Below are positions 8,867 through 18,043 of a stretch of DNA of 38,121 bases, in pieces. The stretch comes from Aeriscardovia aeriphila (GTDB taxonomy: Bacteria > Actinomycetota > Actinomycetes > Actinomycetales > Bifidobacteriaceae): positions 1 to 38,121 of the forward strand of contig CASERW010000013.1 in the NCBI GenBank assembly GCA_949290445.1, read 5' to 3'. A program made the translations under genes and the position numbers. Numbering within the stretch: the first letter of the stretch is position 1; each line of letters begins with the position of its first letter. Below the pieces are notes generated by a model. The model was given only the letters and a program-made list of their open reading frames with translations, ran no database searches and had not been told where the DNA came from.

Positions 8867-8872
8867 TAGAAT
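8867..8872 (+). promoter_or_regulatory. Candidate glyA promoter -10 (TAGAAT)
   Basis: TAGAAT in the glmM-glyA divergent region. The -35 is not obvious. If used, transcription starts near 8879 and the 16-bp tandem repeats at 8905-8993 lie in a glyA leader of about 180 bases. Confidence 0.35.
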
Positions 8873-8904
8873 TTTGCCTATCGCCTGCGCGCGCTGAGCT
8901 GGTG

Positions 8905-8993
8905 CACAAGCCGGTGGCGACACAAGCCGGTGGCGACACAAGCCGGTGGCGACACAAGCCGGTGGCGACACGAGCCGATGGCGACACAAGCCA
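8905..8993. repeat. 16-bp tandem repeat upstream of glyA, 5.5 units
   Basis: Units CACAAGCCGGTGGCGA at 8905, 8921, 8937 and 8953 are identical. The unit at 8969 has two changes, and a partial unit ends at 8993. The array lies between the divergent glmM and glyA genes. The rest of this 314-bp gap shows only the candidate promoter, the glyA ribosome-binding site and the glmM leader. Confidence 0.95.
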
Positions 8994-9058
8994 ACCAACC
9001 GCGAGCTCCAACCATTGCGCACATCAGACGTAAGAGAAAGCAAGAGAAAGAAGAGAGC

Positions 9059-10402
9059 ATGCCTCAGGAACCGACTCCACATAACCTGCTCAACGAGCCT
9101 ATCTCCGTCGTCGACCCTGACGTCGCCGCCGTTCTCGACTCCGAACTGCACCGCCAGCAAACCTACCTGGAGATGATCGCTTCGGAGAACTTCGTTCCTC
9201 GTGCCGTCATGCAAGCTATGGGCTCTGTTCTGACGAATAAGTACGCCGAAGGCTACCCGGGCCGTCGCTACTATGGCGGCTGCCAGGAAGTCGACAAGGT
9301 GGAAAACCTTGCCATTGAACGCGCCAAAGCACTCTTCCACGCTGACTACGCCAATGTGCAGCCTCACTCCGGTGCTCAGGCCAATGCTGCCGTCTATCAC
9401 GCTCTCGTCGAGCCGGGCGATACAGTAATGGGCTTGGCTTTGGCTCATGGCGGCCACTTGACTCACGGCATGAAAATCAACTTCTCCGGCAAGAACTACC
9501 ACATGGTTTCTTACGGTCTGGACCCGCAAACCTACCGCATCAATATGGAGATGGTTCGCGAGCAAGCGCTGAAAACACACCCGAAGATGATCATCGCCGG
9601 CTGGTCGGCTTACCCTCGCCAGCTTGATTTCCAAGCTTTCCGCGACATCGCCGATGAGGTGGGCGCCTACTTGTGGACGGATATGGCTCACTTCGCTGGT
9701 CTGGTTGCTGCTGGCTTGCACCCGAACCCGGTGGAGTATTCCGATGTCGTTTCCACCACGATTCACAAAACTATCGGCGGCCCGCGCTCGGGTATGCTGC
9801 TCTCTCGCGATGCTGCACGATTCGGCAAGAAGCTCGATTCGGCAGTCTTCCCTGGTCAGCAGGGTGGCCCGCTTATGCACATCATCGCTGGTAAGGCAGT
9901 AGCCTTCAAGATTGCCATGAGCGAAGAGTTCAAAGACGAAGAGTTCAAAGACCGTCAGCGCAGAACCTTGGAGGGTGCGAAGATTCTGGCTTCTCGCCTT
10001 CTCGCTGATGATGTGAAAGATGCTGGAATTAGCCTGGTGACTGGCGGCACTGACGTTCATCTGGTCCTCGTTGACTTGCGCAATTCCGCTCTGGATGGCC
10101 AGCAGGCGGAAGACCTCCTCGACCAGGTTGGAATCACCGTCAACCGTAACGCTGTTCCGTGGGATCCTCGTCCGGCGAAGGTCACCTCTGGCCTGCGCAT
10201 TGGAACGCCTGCCCTGGCAACGCGCGGTTTTGGCGCCCAGGAATTTGAAGAGGTCGCCGATATTATTGCTACTGCTTTGCGTGACGGCCAGTCTGCTGAT
10301 GTTGAGGCTCTGCGCGCTCGCACTGCTCGTTTAGCCGAGAACTTCCCGCTGTACGACGGCCTCGATCAAACTCACGGCGCCGTTGCTGACTTCCCTGCTT
10401 AA
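9059..10402 (+). CDS. glyA: Serine hydroxymethyltransferase
   Basis: 447 residues from ATG 9059. The open frame extends upstream through the tandem repeats, but homologues start near this ATG, which has a purine-rich AAGAAGAGAG site in front. The PLP enzyme interconverts serine and glycine with tetrahydrofolate, feeding one-carbon metabolism. Visible signatures are the [13 protein letters not shown] substrate loop, the SGAQAN segment, and [14 protein letters not shown] with the PLP lysine at about residue 237. A five-residue direct duplication (EEFKD twice, about residues 289-298) comes from a 15-bp tandem duplication in a surface region. The gene stands alone, with its own terminator at 10470-10503. 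Confidence 0.97.
   Translation: MPQEPTPHNLLNEPISVVDPDVAAVLDSELHRQQTYLEMIASENFVPRAVMQAMGSVLTNKYAEGYPGRRYYGGCQEVDKVENLAIERAKALFHADYANVQPHSGAQANAAVYHALVEPGDTVMGLALAHGGHLTHGMKINFSGKNYHMVSYGLDPQTYRINMEMVREQALKTHPKMIIAGWSAYPRQLDFQAFRDIADEVGAYLWTDMAHFAGLVAAGLHPNPVEYSDVVSTTIHKTIGGPRSGMLLSRDAARFGKKLDSAVFPGQQGGPLMHIIAGKAVAFKIAMSEEFKDEEFKDRQRRTLEGAKILASRLLADDVKDAGISLVTGGTDVHLVLVDLRNSALDGQQAEDLLDQVGITVNRNAVPWDPRPAKVTSGLRIGTPALATRGFGAQEFEEVADIIATALRDGQSADVEALRARTARLAENFPLYDGLDQTHGAVADFPA
9923..9952. repeat. Exact 15-bp tandem duplication inside glyA
   Basis: GAAGAGTTCAAAGAC occurs twice head to tail (9923-9937, 9938-9952) and adds a second EEFKD to the protein without changing frame. Confidence 0.9.
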
Positions 10403-10469
10403 GCCTCGCATCGCTTCAGATTATCAGCGCGCTGAAGTCATCTGAGCTGTTGGCCTCATCCGCGTATGC

Positions 10470-10503
10470 AAAAGCCCGCTGTACCAAGTACAGCGGGCTT
10501 TTT
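10470..10503 (+). terminator. Rho-independent terminator of glyA (possibly bidirectional)
   Basis: A 12-bp perfect stem AGCCCGCTGTAC / GTACAGCGGGCT with a 3-base loop is followed by TTTTT. Four A residues on the other side would also give a short T run for pepN transcripts arriving from the right. TGATAATCT motifs flank it at 10418 and 10542, in opposite orientations. Confidence 0.9.
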
Positions 10504-10579
10504 CGCACACCTGATCTCCCCTGCTTGAGACGGAACGGCAGTGATAATCTCAAGCCATCCTGCCCGAGCTGGCAGGTAG

Positions 10580-10644
10580 GGCTAGCTCACTCGGCTAGCT
10601 CACTCGGCTAGCTCACTCAACTAGCTCACTCGGCTAGCTCACTC
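10580..10644. repeat. 13-bp tandem repeat, 5 units, overlapping the pepN stop codon
   Basis: GGCTAGCTCACTC is repeated at 10580, 10593, 10606, 10619 (two changes) and 10632. The last unit contains the pepN stop codon (TCA on the plus strand at 10639-10641), so the array begins in the 3' end of the gene and runs into the intergenic space. Confidence 0.95.
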
Positions 10645-13248
10645 ATCAAGGGTCGTGTTATAAGCGCGAACACGAAGGTCACGACGAGAGCCATCCAAGT
10701 TTTCGAGAACCATACGGCGAAGGGCGCGAGCGGCATCAGGGTTCTTATCCAACCAAGCGTTACCAGCCTCGACGAGCTTGCCAGCCTCAGCGAAGTGAGG
10801 GTACAGGCCGCCACCACGCAGAGGGTTGATAATATTCTCCGCCATGTGGAAGCTCTTATTCTCCCAAATCCAGTTGATGGTGTCGAAGAACTTATCCACA
10901 TACTCGGCGTAGAGCTTCGGGTCAGAGTTGGAGGAGAAGCCGTTCACCACTTCGCCAATCTGAGCGTTGGTGAGCTTGCTATCATGCAGAGCTTCATCCC
11001 AAGCCCACGCCTTCGCCTCAGGAGTTGGCTTAGCAGCACGAGCACCCATAGCGAACTCGCGGTTCTCGGTGGTGTCGTTCTTAGCGAGCTCCTCTTCGAT
11101 TTCGAAGTCGCCAATCAGGCCAACGCGAGCCTGAGCGCGCAGGATGGACCAACGCAGGTTGTTATCCACCTCGAGGCCCTTCATCGCAGAAGTACCAGCC
11201 AACAAAGCCTTGCTCTCATCAGCAAAGGCTGGGTCAGCAGCCAAGCTCAGCCAAGCACCCACCAGCTGGAACTGCTCATCAGAGCCTGGCTTCAACAAAG
11301 CCAAACGCCACATTTCGCGAGCGGCATCAGAGAGCACCATCTCACGCTCGGAAGGAGCAACGTAGTAAGCTGCAGCCTTCTGAACCTCAGAGAGAGCGTA
11401 ACGGAAAGTGGTGGACTGGGTCTCGGTAGCCAAAGCCTTCAAAGAAGTCTGAACGAAGGTCTTTGCTGGCAGCTCAGCGTCGCGAGTCATATCCCACAAA
11501 GCCAGCCAGGAGGTTGCACGAGCCTCAGGGTCAGCAAAGTCAGTGAGGTGCTCGACGAGGAAGTTCAACGAATCCTCATCGAAGCGCAGCTTGGCATACG
11601 TCAGATCATCATCGTTGAGCAAGATGAAGTCAGGGCGCTTCTGGCCAACAAGCTGAGGAACCTTCGTGCAAGCACCATCGATGTCGAGCTCGACCTGAGA
11701 GGTGCGCACCACGGAGCCGTCCTGCATGTTGTAGAAGCCAACGCGCAGGCGGTGTGGGCGAAGAGTTGGGTGGTCGACATCAGCAGTCTGGCGAATTTCG
11801 AACTCAGTGATGACGCCGTTCTCGTCAGTCTCCACCAAGGAGTGCAAGGTGTTGACGCCGGAGGTCTCCAACCACTTCTCACTCCAGGCCTTCATATCGC
11901 GGCCGGAGGTCTTCTCCAGCTCAGCGAGCAGGTCAGCCAGAGTTGCGTTGGAGTACTGGTACTTGACCAGGTAGTTGTGGATGCCCTCGAAGAACTTGTC
12001 ACGGCCCACATAAGCCATGAGCTGCTTAAGCAAGGAGCCGCCCTTGGCGTAGGTGATACCGTCGAAGTTCACTTCGGTGTCGTGAAGGTCGTTGATCTCT
12101 GCCACCACAGGGTGAGTGGTTGGCAGCTGATCCTGAGCCTGACCCCAGCTCTTCTCGCCGGAGGTGAAGGTAGCCCATTCGCTCTTCCACTGGGTTGCCT
12201 CAGCGGTGCACAGGGTGGACATGAACTCGGCGAAGCTCTCGTTGAGCCACAAGTCGTTCCACCACTTCATGGTGACCAAGTCGCCGAACCACATGTGTGC
12301 GAGCTCATGCAGGATGGTTTCGTCGCGGCGGTCCACCAGTGCGTCGGTAACCTTGGACTGGAACACGTACTGGTCGCGGATGGTCACCGTACCAATGTTT
12401 TCCATTGCGCCGGCGTTGTATTCTGGCACGAAAATCTGATCGTACTTGGCGTATGGGTAAGGCACGTTCCACGTCTTCGCGTAGAAGGCGAAACCTGCCT
12501 TGGTGACGTCGAAGAGGTACTGGGCGTCGCGATCCATACCAGCCTTGAGGCTTTGGCGGGTGTAAATGCCCATCGGCACCACGCGGCCGTCCTCATTGTT
12601 GTACTCGGTATGCCACGAAGCATAAGGGCCAGCAATGATGGCGGTGAGGTAGGAGCTCATCTTTGGAGTGTCTTCGAAGGTCCAGCGCTTGATGCCTTCC
12701 TTCTTGCCACCGGTGAGAGTGCCTTCCTCGGTTTCGCCTTCCACCTGCTCAGCTGTGCCCGGCATGATGGACAGAACAGTCCACGATTCTGGCGCGGTGA
12801 CGGTGAAGGAGAACACAGCCTTGAGGTCTGGCTGGTCGAAAACAGAATAAACGCGGCGAGCGTCCGGAACCTCGAACTGAGTGTAGAGGTAAACATTGCC
12901 GTCGGTCGGGTCGACGGAGCGATGCAAGCCCTCGCCAGTGTGCGAGTAAATGGCGAGTGCGTCGACTTCGACCTCGTTGTGTTCCTCAAGATTATCAAGC
13001 TGGATGCGAGAATCTGCGAACACAGCCTTCGGGTCGAGGTCCTTACCGTTCAGGCGCACAGAACGAACTTCTGCTGCCACGAGGTCGAGGAAGGTCGAAC
13101 GGCCTGCGACGGCATCAAACGTCACCTTAGTGTGGGAGACAAAGGTCTCGTCACCCTTGGTGAGGTCAACGTTAACCCAGTAACGAGGGTTGGACACGGT
13201 GGCAAAGCGCTCTTCGGCTTCCACGCGCGTCAGGTTCACTCCTGGCAT
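10639..13248 (-). CDS. pepN: Aminopeptidase N, M1 family zinc metallopeptidase
   Basis: 869 residues, normal for the actinobacterial M1 family. It removes N-terminal amino acids from peptides in the cytoplasm. Visible signatures are GAMEN at about 280-284 (N-terminus recognition) and HELAHMW with zinc ligands His314 and His318 and catalytic Glu315; the third ligand Glu337 lies in NESFAEF. The C-terminal helical ERAP1-like domain is complete. GAAAGGGG is upstream of the start, and no signal peptide is visible. One TGATAATCT motif lies in the coding region at 12989-12997. The stop codon is embedded in a 13-bp tandem repeat. It is monocistronic by spacing (144 bp from rnj). Confidence 0.97.
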   Translation of the reverse strand: MPGVNLTRVEAEERFATVSNPRYWVNVDLTKGDETFVSHTKVTFDAVAGRSTFLDLVAAEVRSVRLNGKDLDPKAVFADSRIQLDNLEEHNEVEVDALAIYSHTGEGLHRSVDPTDGNVYLYTQFEVPDARRVYSVFDQPDLKAVFSFTVTAPESWTVLSIMPGTAEQVEGETEEGTLTGGKKEGIKRWTFEDTPKMSSYLTAIIAGPYASWHTEYNNEDGRVVPMGIYTRQSLKAGMDRDAQYLFDVTKAGFAFYAKTWNVPYPYAKYDQIFVPEYNAGAMENIGTVTIRDQYVFQSKVTDALVDRRDETILHELAHMWFGDLVTMKWWNDLWLNESFAEFMSTLCTAEATQWKSEWATFTSGEKSWGQAQDQLPTTHPVVAEINDLHDTEVNFDGITYAKGGSLLKQLMAYVGRDKFFEGIHNYLVKYQYSNATLADLLAELEKTSGRDMKAWSEKWLETSGVNTLHSLVETDENGVITEFEIRQTADVDHPTLRPHRLRVGFYNMQDGSVVRTSQVELDIDGACTKVPQLVGQKRPDFILLNDDDLTYAKLRFDEDSLNFLVEHLTDFADPEARATSWLALWDMTRDAELPAKTFVQTSLKALATETQSTTFRYALSEVQKAAAYYVAPSEREMVLSDAAREMWRLALLKPGSDEQFQLVGAWLSLAADPAFADESKALLAGTSAMKGLEVDNNLRWSILRAQARVGLIGDFEIEEELAKNDTTENREFAMGARAAKPTPEAKAWAWDEALHDSKLTNAQIGEVVNGFSSNSDPKLYAEYVDKFFDTINWIWENKSFHMAENIINPLRGGGLYPHFAEAGKLVEAGNAWLDKNPDAARALRRMVLENLDGSRRDLRVRAYNTTLDE

Positions 13249-13392
13249 GCTGCCCCTTTCATCAGTGATTTCTTACACATGCTACACAGTGGGACACCCG
13301 ACCTCGAGTTTTCACTGCTGTTTTTGCTCTCAGTCAAGTGCCCCACAAACTTTCTTCGGTTATGCGCTGCCCTGGCAACTTACTTCTGGGAC

Positions 13393-15297
13393 TTACTTCT
13401 TTGACTTCACTGCCAAGTCGGTCACCACAGGAACGATCATGGGGCGGCGATGCAATTCGCGGGCAATCCACGAACCCAAAGTGCGGCGCATCACCTGCTG
13501 CAAGCGGCCAGTATCCGTAGTGCCGTCCTGCATGGCTCGCTCCAAAGTGTCGGTCACATCGTCACGAACGGCGGCAAACTCCTCTTCATCTTCAGCAACA
13601 GCGTTGAGGAAGATGCGAGGGCCCTTCACCACCTTGTTGATGCGCGTATCGACGACGACGAAGCTCGACACAAAGCCTTCGGTGCCCAAAATCTTACGCT
13701 TTTCAAGTTCTTCATCGGTCAGCTCACCCACCGAGGAACCGTCCACATACACGTAGTGGCATGGAACCGAGCCGACGATGGCAGCCTTGCCCTGGTAGAG
13801 GTCGACCACATCGCCATCGCGGGCGAGAACCACATTCTGTGGGTCAACGCCCGTCTTGATAGCGATCAAGCCGTTGGCCACCTGGTGGCGAGATTCACCG
13901 TGGATTGGCATGGCGTTCTTTGGCTGGACGATGTTGTACAGGTAGAGCAACTCGCCTTCGTCAGCGTGGCCGGAAACGTGAATGGCTGCGTTGTCGCGGT
14001 TGATCACTTGAGCGCCCAAGCTGGTCAGCTGGTTGATCACACGGTACACTTCGCTCTCATTGCCCGGGATGAGCGAGGAAGCGAGGATGACGGTATCAAA
14101 CTCGTTGACCTGAATGGTTGGGTGGTTGCCGTTGGCAATACGGCCCAGCGCGGCAAGTGGCTCACCTTGCGAACCCGTGCACATGTACACCAGTTGCGTA
14201 TCTGGAATCTTCTGTGCATCGCGCAGGTCAACAACAGTGTCCTCAGGAAGCTTCAGGAAGCCCAGGTCAGCGGCGATACCCATGTTGCGAACCATGGAGC
14301 GGCCGACGAACACAACCTTACGGCCATACTTGTGTGCCACATCCACCACTTGCTGAACGCGGTGAACATGCGAAGAGAAGCTGGCCACAATGATCTTGCG
14401 ACGAGCAGTAGCAAAGGCGTGGTCAAGAGCTGGCGTGATGGAGCTCTCCGGCTTGACGAAGCCCTTGATTTCGGCGTTGGTGGAATCTGCCATGAGCAGG
14501 TCCACGCCCTTTTCACCTTGCTTAGCGAATTCGCGCAAGTCGGTGATGCGATGGTCGATCGGCAACGGGTCGATCTTGAAATCGCCAGTGTCAATCAAGC
14601 GGCCTGCTGGCGTGGAGACGGCAACAGCCAAAGCGTCCGGGATGGAGTGTGTCACCGAAATGAACTCCAAGTTGAACGGGCCTACCTTGGCGGTGTCCTT
14701 ATCGTCTACCACGTGGCAGATTGGCTTAATTCCAAACTCTTCGCACTTTGCCTGCACGAATGCCAAGGTCAGGGAGGAGCCGTACAGCGGAATATCTGGC
14801 CTCTCACGCAGCAGGTAAGGAACAGCGCCGATGTGGTCCTCATGGCCGTGGGTGAGCACGAGCGCATCCACCTTGTTCAGGCGTGGGCGAATGTAGGAGA
14901 AGTCCGGCAAAATCAGGTCAACGCCTGGCTGCTGGGAGTCAGGGAAGAGAACACCGCAATCGATGAGCAGCAGGTGGCCGTTGTATTCGATGGTGTTCAT
15001 GTTGCGGCCGATTTCGCCCAAACCACCGAGAGCGACGATACGCATGCTGCCGCGACGGTACTTTGGTGGTGCTACGAGCTCGGAGTCATCCTTCGGCACT
15101 TGGTTTTCATTCGGCACTGGCAGCGGCTTCATCGGGATTCTTCCCTGCGCGCGACGGCCGTATTTGCGCGAATGAACTGCAGCATTGCCGTGAGCAGCGC
15201 CGGTTCGATGGGTGGAGTGGCTTGCCAGGCGCGTGCTGCGCGATGCGGAATTCGCACGATGCACCCTGGAGGAATGGACTGAATGATTTCGAACCAT
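13393..15297 (-). CDS. rnj: Ribonuclease J
   Basis: 634 residues from the longest start. The metallo-beta-lactamase/beta-CASP RNase has 5'-exo- and endonuclease activity in mRNA turnover and rRNA maturation. Signatures are RIVALGGLGEIGRNM, HGHEDHIG (about 150-157, zinc ligands), the beta-CASP segment around VFVGRSMVRN, and VSGHADEGEL near residue 440. The first 80 residues are basic and Ser/His/Arg-rich and look disordered. The start is uncertain: ATG 15297 has little ribosome-binding signal, while ATG 15132 (before KPLPVPNENQ) has AGGGAAG 7 bases upstream and gives 579 residues. Basic N-terminal extensions do occur in actinobacterial RNases J and E, so the long form cannot be excluded. Confidence 0.95.
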   Translation of the reverse strand: MVRNHSVHSSRVHRANSASRSTRLASHSTHRTGAAHGNAAVHSRKYGRRAQGRIPMKPLPVPNENQVPKDDSELVAPPKYRRGSMRIVALGGLGEIGRNMNTIEYNGHLLLIDCGVLFPDSQQPGVDLILPDFSYIRPRLNKVDALVLTHGHEDHIGAVPYLLRERPDIPLYGSSLTLAFVQAKCEEFGIKPICHVVDDKDTAKVGPFNLEFISVTHSIPDALAVAVSTPAGRLIDTGDFKIDPLPIDHRITDLREFAKQGEKGVDLLMADSTNAEIKGFVKPESSITPALDHAFATARRKIIVASFSSHVHRVQQVVDVAHKYGRKVVFVGRSMVRNMGIAADLGFLKLPEDTVVDLRDAQKIPDTQLVYMCTGSQGEPLAALGRIANGNHPTIQVNEFDTVILASSLIPGNESEVYRVINQLTSLGAQVINRDNAAIHVSGHADEGELLYLYNIVQPKNAMPIHGESRHQVANGLIAIKTGVDPQNVVLARDGDVVDLYQGKAAIVGSVPCHYVYVDGSSVGELTDEELEKRKILGTEGFVSSFVVVDTRINKVVKGPRIFLNAVAEDEEEFAAVRDDVTDTLERAMQDGTTDTGRLQQVMRRTLGSWIARELHRRPMIVPVVTDLAVKSKK

Positions 15298-15642
15298 TTC
15301 TATATTTTTCTTTCTCTTTGGCGAAAGTCCGTCAGCAACTACAGAACTTTCGCTCGGGCCAGTGCCAGTCGCACTAGCTTGTAGGCATCATTCAACAGAG
15401 CGCTAGCACCAGTTGCCTGTGCTTACGTCGGTTGCTAGCTTTCTGGCGACTATCAGCTGCCTGGTTATCAGTGTCATATGTGTTGGCGCCCCATGTGCAG
15501 GCGCTTGTCGTCAGGGCAGGCGATAGTCTCGTTAACTCTTCCAGCCTACCCGTGCGCCTGCCCTGAGCGTCAAGCTTGCTGATAATCTTGCTCTTTTCTT
15601 GTATTTCTCAAGATTATCAGCTCGCACACTCCCCTGCGAGCC
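15298..15642. other. Intergenic region between the MFS gene and rnj
   Basis: A 345-bp gap holding the leader/promoter of rnj at its left end and an inverted pair of TGATAATCT motifs at its right end (15578-15621). I saw no small open frame with a ribosome-binding site and no RNA gene. No clear -10/-35 pair could be fixed. Confidence 0.5.
15578..15621 (-). terminator. Inverted pair of the dispersed motif, probable hairpin after the MFS gene
   Basis: The 13-bp arms GCTGATAATCTTG and CAAGATTATCAGC are perfect reverse complements with an 18-base loop. The hairpin starts 22 bases beyond the MFS stop codon. A strong T run is missing, so it may be a weak terminator or mRNA-end stabiliser. It is built from two copies of the window-wide TGATAATCT motif, much as uptake-sequence pairs form terminators in Neisseria and Pasteurellaceae. 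Confidence 0.6.
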
Positions 15643-17175
15643 TTATGCCTTATGCCGAGCTTCTCGGATGCGCAACCTGATGTAGGAAATGAGCTCCGGA
15701 AGAACGCTCGGGTGCGTTGCCATCACGAAGAGTGCGGCGAAGAGAACGGAAACCCACGGCATCATGAAGGACCATTCATAGCCGAAGTGGTCGAGCACCA
15801 CGCCAACTGCTGCCGAGCCGATGGAGTTACCCACCGCCGAACCAGTGTTGAGCCAACTTAAGCCTTCAGTCAGGAATGTTCCAGGAACAGTATCTTCCAC
15901 AATCATGTTGACTGTTGCAAAGACTGGGGAAATCACCATACCAGTGATGAAAGCAGCTGGCACGAAGAGAAGGAGATCGTCTTTGCACATGTCGATAAGC
16001 CCGAAGCCCACCACGAGCAGGAGCATCATGGTCAGCAAGCGTGACCACAGTGGCATTCTCCACGATCGCGAGCCGTAAATAATGGCACCGACGAGAGAGC
16101 CAGCCGAGTAGACGGCAAGGTAGACGCCAGAAGCTGCTTCAATGTGATGAGCTTGAGCCAAGGCAACCACAGAAACGTCATAGGCAGAGAAGCTCGAGGA
16201 ATAGATGATGAAGGTGAGGAAGAGTGTGACCATGCCCGGGAAGCCGAGGGCGAGTTTAGGCGCGTTCTTCTTCATGTTTCGCCTCAGCCTCAGCCAGCGG
16301 CGTGGGCTCAAACGGCTCAAGCGCTGCTGGTCGGAAATCGGGGCGTCACTGTCCATGCGGTAGATCGTGCTGTCAGCTGGAGCAGCCTGCGCGGCGGAAT
16401 CGTTCTGTTCGTTGGCCTCGGCGGACTGCGGCTTACTCGTCGTTTCGGTGATCAGCGCGGTTGGCTTGGCCTTCGCCGACTGCAGGGTGAAGAAGATGGC
16501 ACCACCGATAGTCTGGGCGATCAGAGGCAAAATGAGCTGCGAAGTAGGGTTGACGGAGGTTGCCAGTGAGGTGGCGAAAATTGGGCCGATGATGAAGATG
16601 AGCTCATCAATTGCTGCTTCCCAGGCGAATGCGGTGGAGAGCAGCTGGGAGGCCTTCTCTTCGCTCATTTTTCCGTCTGCTGCTTCTTTTCTCAGCAGGT
16701 TGGTCCAGCGGGTTCGAGCCAGAGCGCCAAAGGAGAACTGAGTCAGGCCGAGGAAGATCGCGAAAATATAGAGTGACCACAGAGGTGCGCGGAAAACGAG
16801 GGCGAGCACGAACACGAGCAGTGCCCCAGAGGAGAGTGGCAGTGCGATGCGCCCGGTGATGTATTGGCCGAACTTGTCAAAGCAGCGCGCGTAGATTGGC
16901 GTGCACACGGCGGCGAAGAACACGTAGACGGCAGAGAGCGTTCCTGCGTTCGTCCAATCGTGGTAGATCATGCGCATAGCCAGAACAATGCCCAGCGAGA
17001 GCATGGACATCGTTAAACGAGCAGTCGCTGCAGATAAGGTAAAGCGTCGGCCTTCTGCATAGCTGAGAATCTGCAGGTAGGGGCTTTTTTCTTTGCGGGG
17101 TTTTCTGCTGTTTTGTGACGGCATGTTCTGCGCCACTTTCATTTGACTTGCCACAGTGTCCTCAGTTTTCTTCAT
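15643..17175 (-). CDS. MFS transporter
   Basis: 510 residues with about 12 hydrophobic helices in two blocks of six. They are separated by a long cytoplasmic loop (about 235-305) rich in Glu, Gln, Ala and basic residues. The loop after helix 2 carries a YARCFDKFGQYI element, a degenerate form of the MFS signature. The substrate cannot be inferred. The gene begins only 6 bp after the stop of the acetyltransferase gene, so the two form an operon. No ribosome-binding site precedes ATG 17175; an in-frame GTG at 17154 has GAGG 5 bases upstream and could be the real start. It ends just before an inverted pair of TGATAATCT motifs. Confidence 0.85.
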   Translation of the reverse strand: MKKTEDTVASQMKVAQNMPSQNSRKPRKEKSPYLQILSYAEGRRFTLSAATARLTMSMLSLGIVLAMRMIYHDWTNAGTLSAVYVFFAAVCTPIYARCFDKFGQYITGRIALPLSSGALLVFVLALVFRAPLWSLYIFAIFLGLTQFSFGALARTRWTNLLRKEAADGKMSEEKASQLLSTAFAWEAAIDELIFIIGPIFATSLATSVNPTSQLILPLIAQTIGGAIFFTLQSAKAKPTALITETTSKPQSAEANEQNDSAAQAAPADSTIYRMDSDAPISDQQRLSRLSPRRWLRLRRNMKKNAPKLALGFPGMVTLFLTFIIYSSSFSAYDVSVVALAQAHHIEAASGVYLAVYSAGSLVGAIIYGSRSWRMPLWSRLLTMMLLLVVGFGLIDMCKDDLLLFVPAAFITGMVISPVFATVNMIVEDTVPGTFLTEGLSWLNTGSAVGNSIGSAAVGVVLDHFGYEWSFMMPWVSVLFAALFVMATHPSVLPELISYIRLRIREARHKA

Positions 17176-17181
17176 GGTGGG

Positions 17182-17823
17182 TCAGTCGGCTTCGTTTGCC
17201 ATGCCGACGTAAATGTACTTTTCCAGTTCGGGGTAAATGGCCGACTTCATGCTGGCCACGCGGGTCAGGCCTCGATGGTCATAGAAGCCGACAGAGCAGG
17301 ATGAGTCGGTGAAGAGGAAGTATGTTTTCGCTTGTGCTTGGCGCAAAGCAGTCAGCCATTGGTTGAAGGTTCGAGAACCCAGATGGTAGCCGCGGGCTTC
17401 TGGCTCCATCATGAAAAGCCTGAGCTCAGCGTCCGTCGTTGCTTTCGCATGCTTTTCCAGCTTTTGGTCTTCGGCGATATCTGCTGCGTGGAAGCGGATG
17501 GCCTGAGGCTTGAGGCGGGCAAGCTGCTCGCGCGCTTCGTCTCCCAGCCGGGTGAGTTCTGCTTGGATTGCTGGGTCTACTGCGTCTTTTTCACTGTTGA
17601 TTGTGCCTACGGCAATGCCCGCTGGCTTGTCGTTGACTTCCACGATGCATGACCATGTGATGCCTGTGAGGAGAGATTCAACTTCGAGGGTTGCTTTGAG
17701 TTGTGCTACTTCGGGGGCGTCCCCTTCTTCGTGGGGGTACCAGGTTCGTTGGTCAAGAGAAATAATCCAAGGAATGTCTTGTGGCATGATGCGTCGCATG
17801 GTGACCTTGTTCATTCCTGGCAT
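17182..17823 (-). CDS. GNAT family N-acetyltransferase
   Basis: 213 residues. The acetyl-CoA-binding motif A is recognisable as LRLFMMEPEARGYHLGSRTF (about 133-152), where ARGYHLG stands in for the usual R/Q-x-x-G-x-G/A loop. The C-terminal part VGFYDHRGLTRVASM matches motif B of the fold. A long charged helical insert (about 75-125) is unusual for a short GNAT. By family it moves an acetyl group from acetyl-CoA to an amine; the acceptor is unknown. AAAGGGAG lies upstream of the ATG. It is the first gene of a two-gene operon with the MFS transporter, a pairing sometimes seen in resistance or detoxification, but nothing here proves that. Confidence 0.8.
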   Translation of the reverse strand: MPGMNKVTMRRIMPQDIPWIISLDQRTWYPHEEGDAPEVAQLKATLEVESLLTGITWSCIVEVNDKPAGIAVGTINSEKDAVDPAIQAELTRLGDEAREQLARLKPQAIRFHAADIAEDQKLEKHAKATTDAELRLFMMEPEARGYHLGSRTFNQWLTALRQAQAKTYFLFTDSSCSVGFYDHRGLTRVASMKSAIYPELEKYIYVGMANEAD

Positions 17824-17909
17824 TGAGCTCCCTTTCTGTTGCGAAGCTTACCCAGCGCTCGTGCGAGCTAGTGTTTCTAGCTTTTGCCTGGCGTTATCCC
17901 CTTGTGTGC

Positions 17910-17953
17910 AAAAAATGAGAGGGGAAGTGGAGGTTGCGCCTCCCCGTTCCCCT
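17910..17953 (-). terminator. Rho-independent terminator of the adnAB operon
   Basis: On the minus strand an imperfect GC-rich hairpin (GGGGAACGGGGAGG pairing with CCTCCACTTCCCC around a short loop) is followed by six T residues, about 90 bases after the adnB stop. Confidence 0.75.
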
Positions 17954-18043
17954 GTGAATGAACCAACTCTAACAGAGAGCCGTTGACAAAAGCCGCGCGT
18001 GTTTACTCTGAGATTTTTCAGCGGATTTCGTCACTCGTTCTCG

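Noticed and set aside
8905..8993. CRISPR array
   Set aside because: The 16-bp units are directly adjacent with no unique spacers, and no cas genes are present. The same holds for the other tandem arrays.
8993..9058. Glycine riboswitch before glyA
   Set aside because: No paired aptamer-like conserved core was visible; the region is tandem repeats and a purine-rich stretch.
8642..10060. A 472-codon minus-strand frame across glyA
   Set aside because: It is antisense to the SHMT catalytic core and runs through the tandem repeats; its start has no ribosome-binding site.
10795..13404. An 869-codon open frame on the plus strand opposite pepN
   Set aside because: It is antisense to a perfect M1 aminopeptidase and has His/Val/Glu-biased nonsense composition and no ribosome-binding site. 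Long antisense frames are common opposite GC-biased genes.
13450..15282. A 610-codon open frame opposite rnj, and similar ones opposite def, glmM and murB
   Set aside because: They mirror genes with intact catalytic motifs and show no family features of their own.
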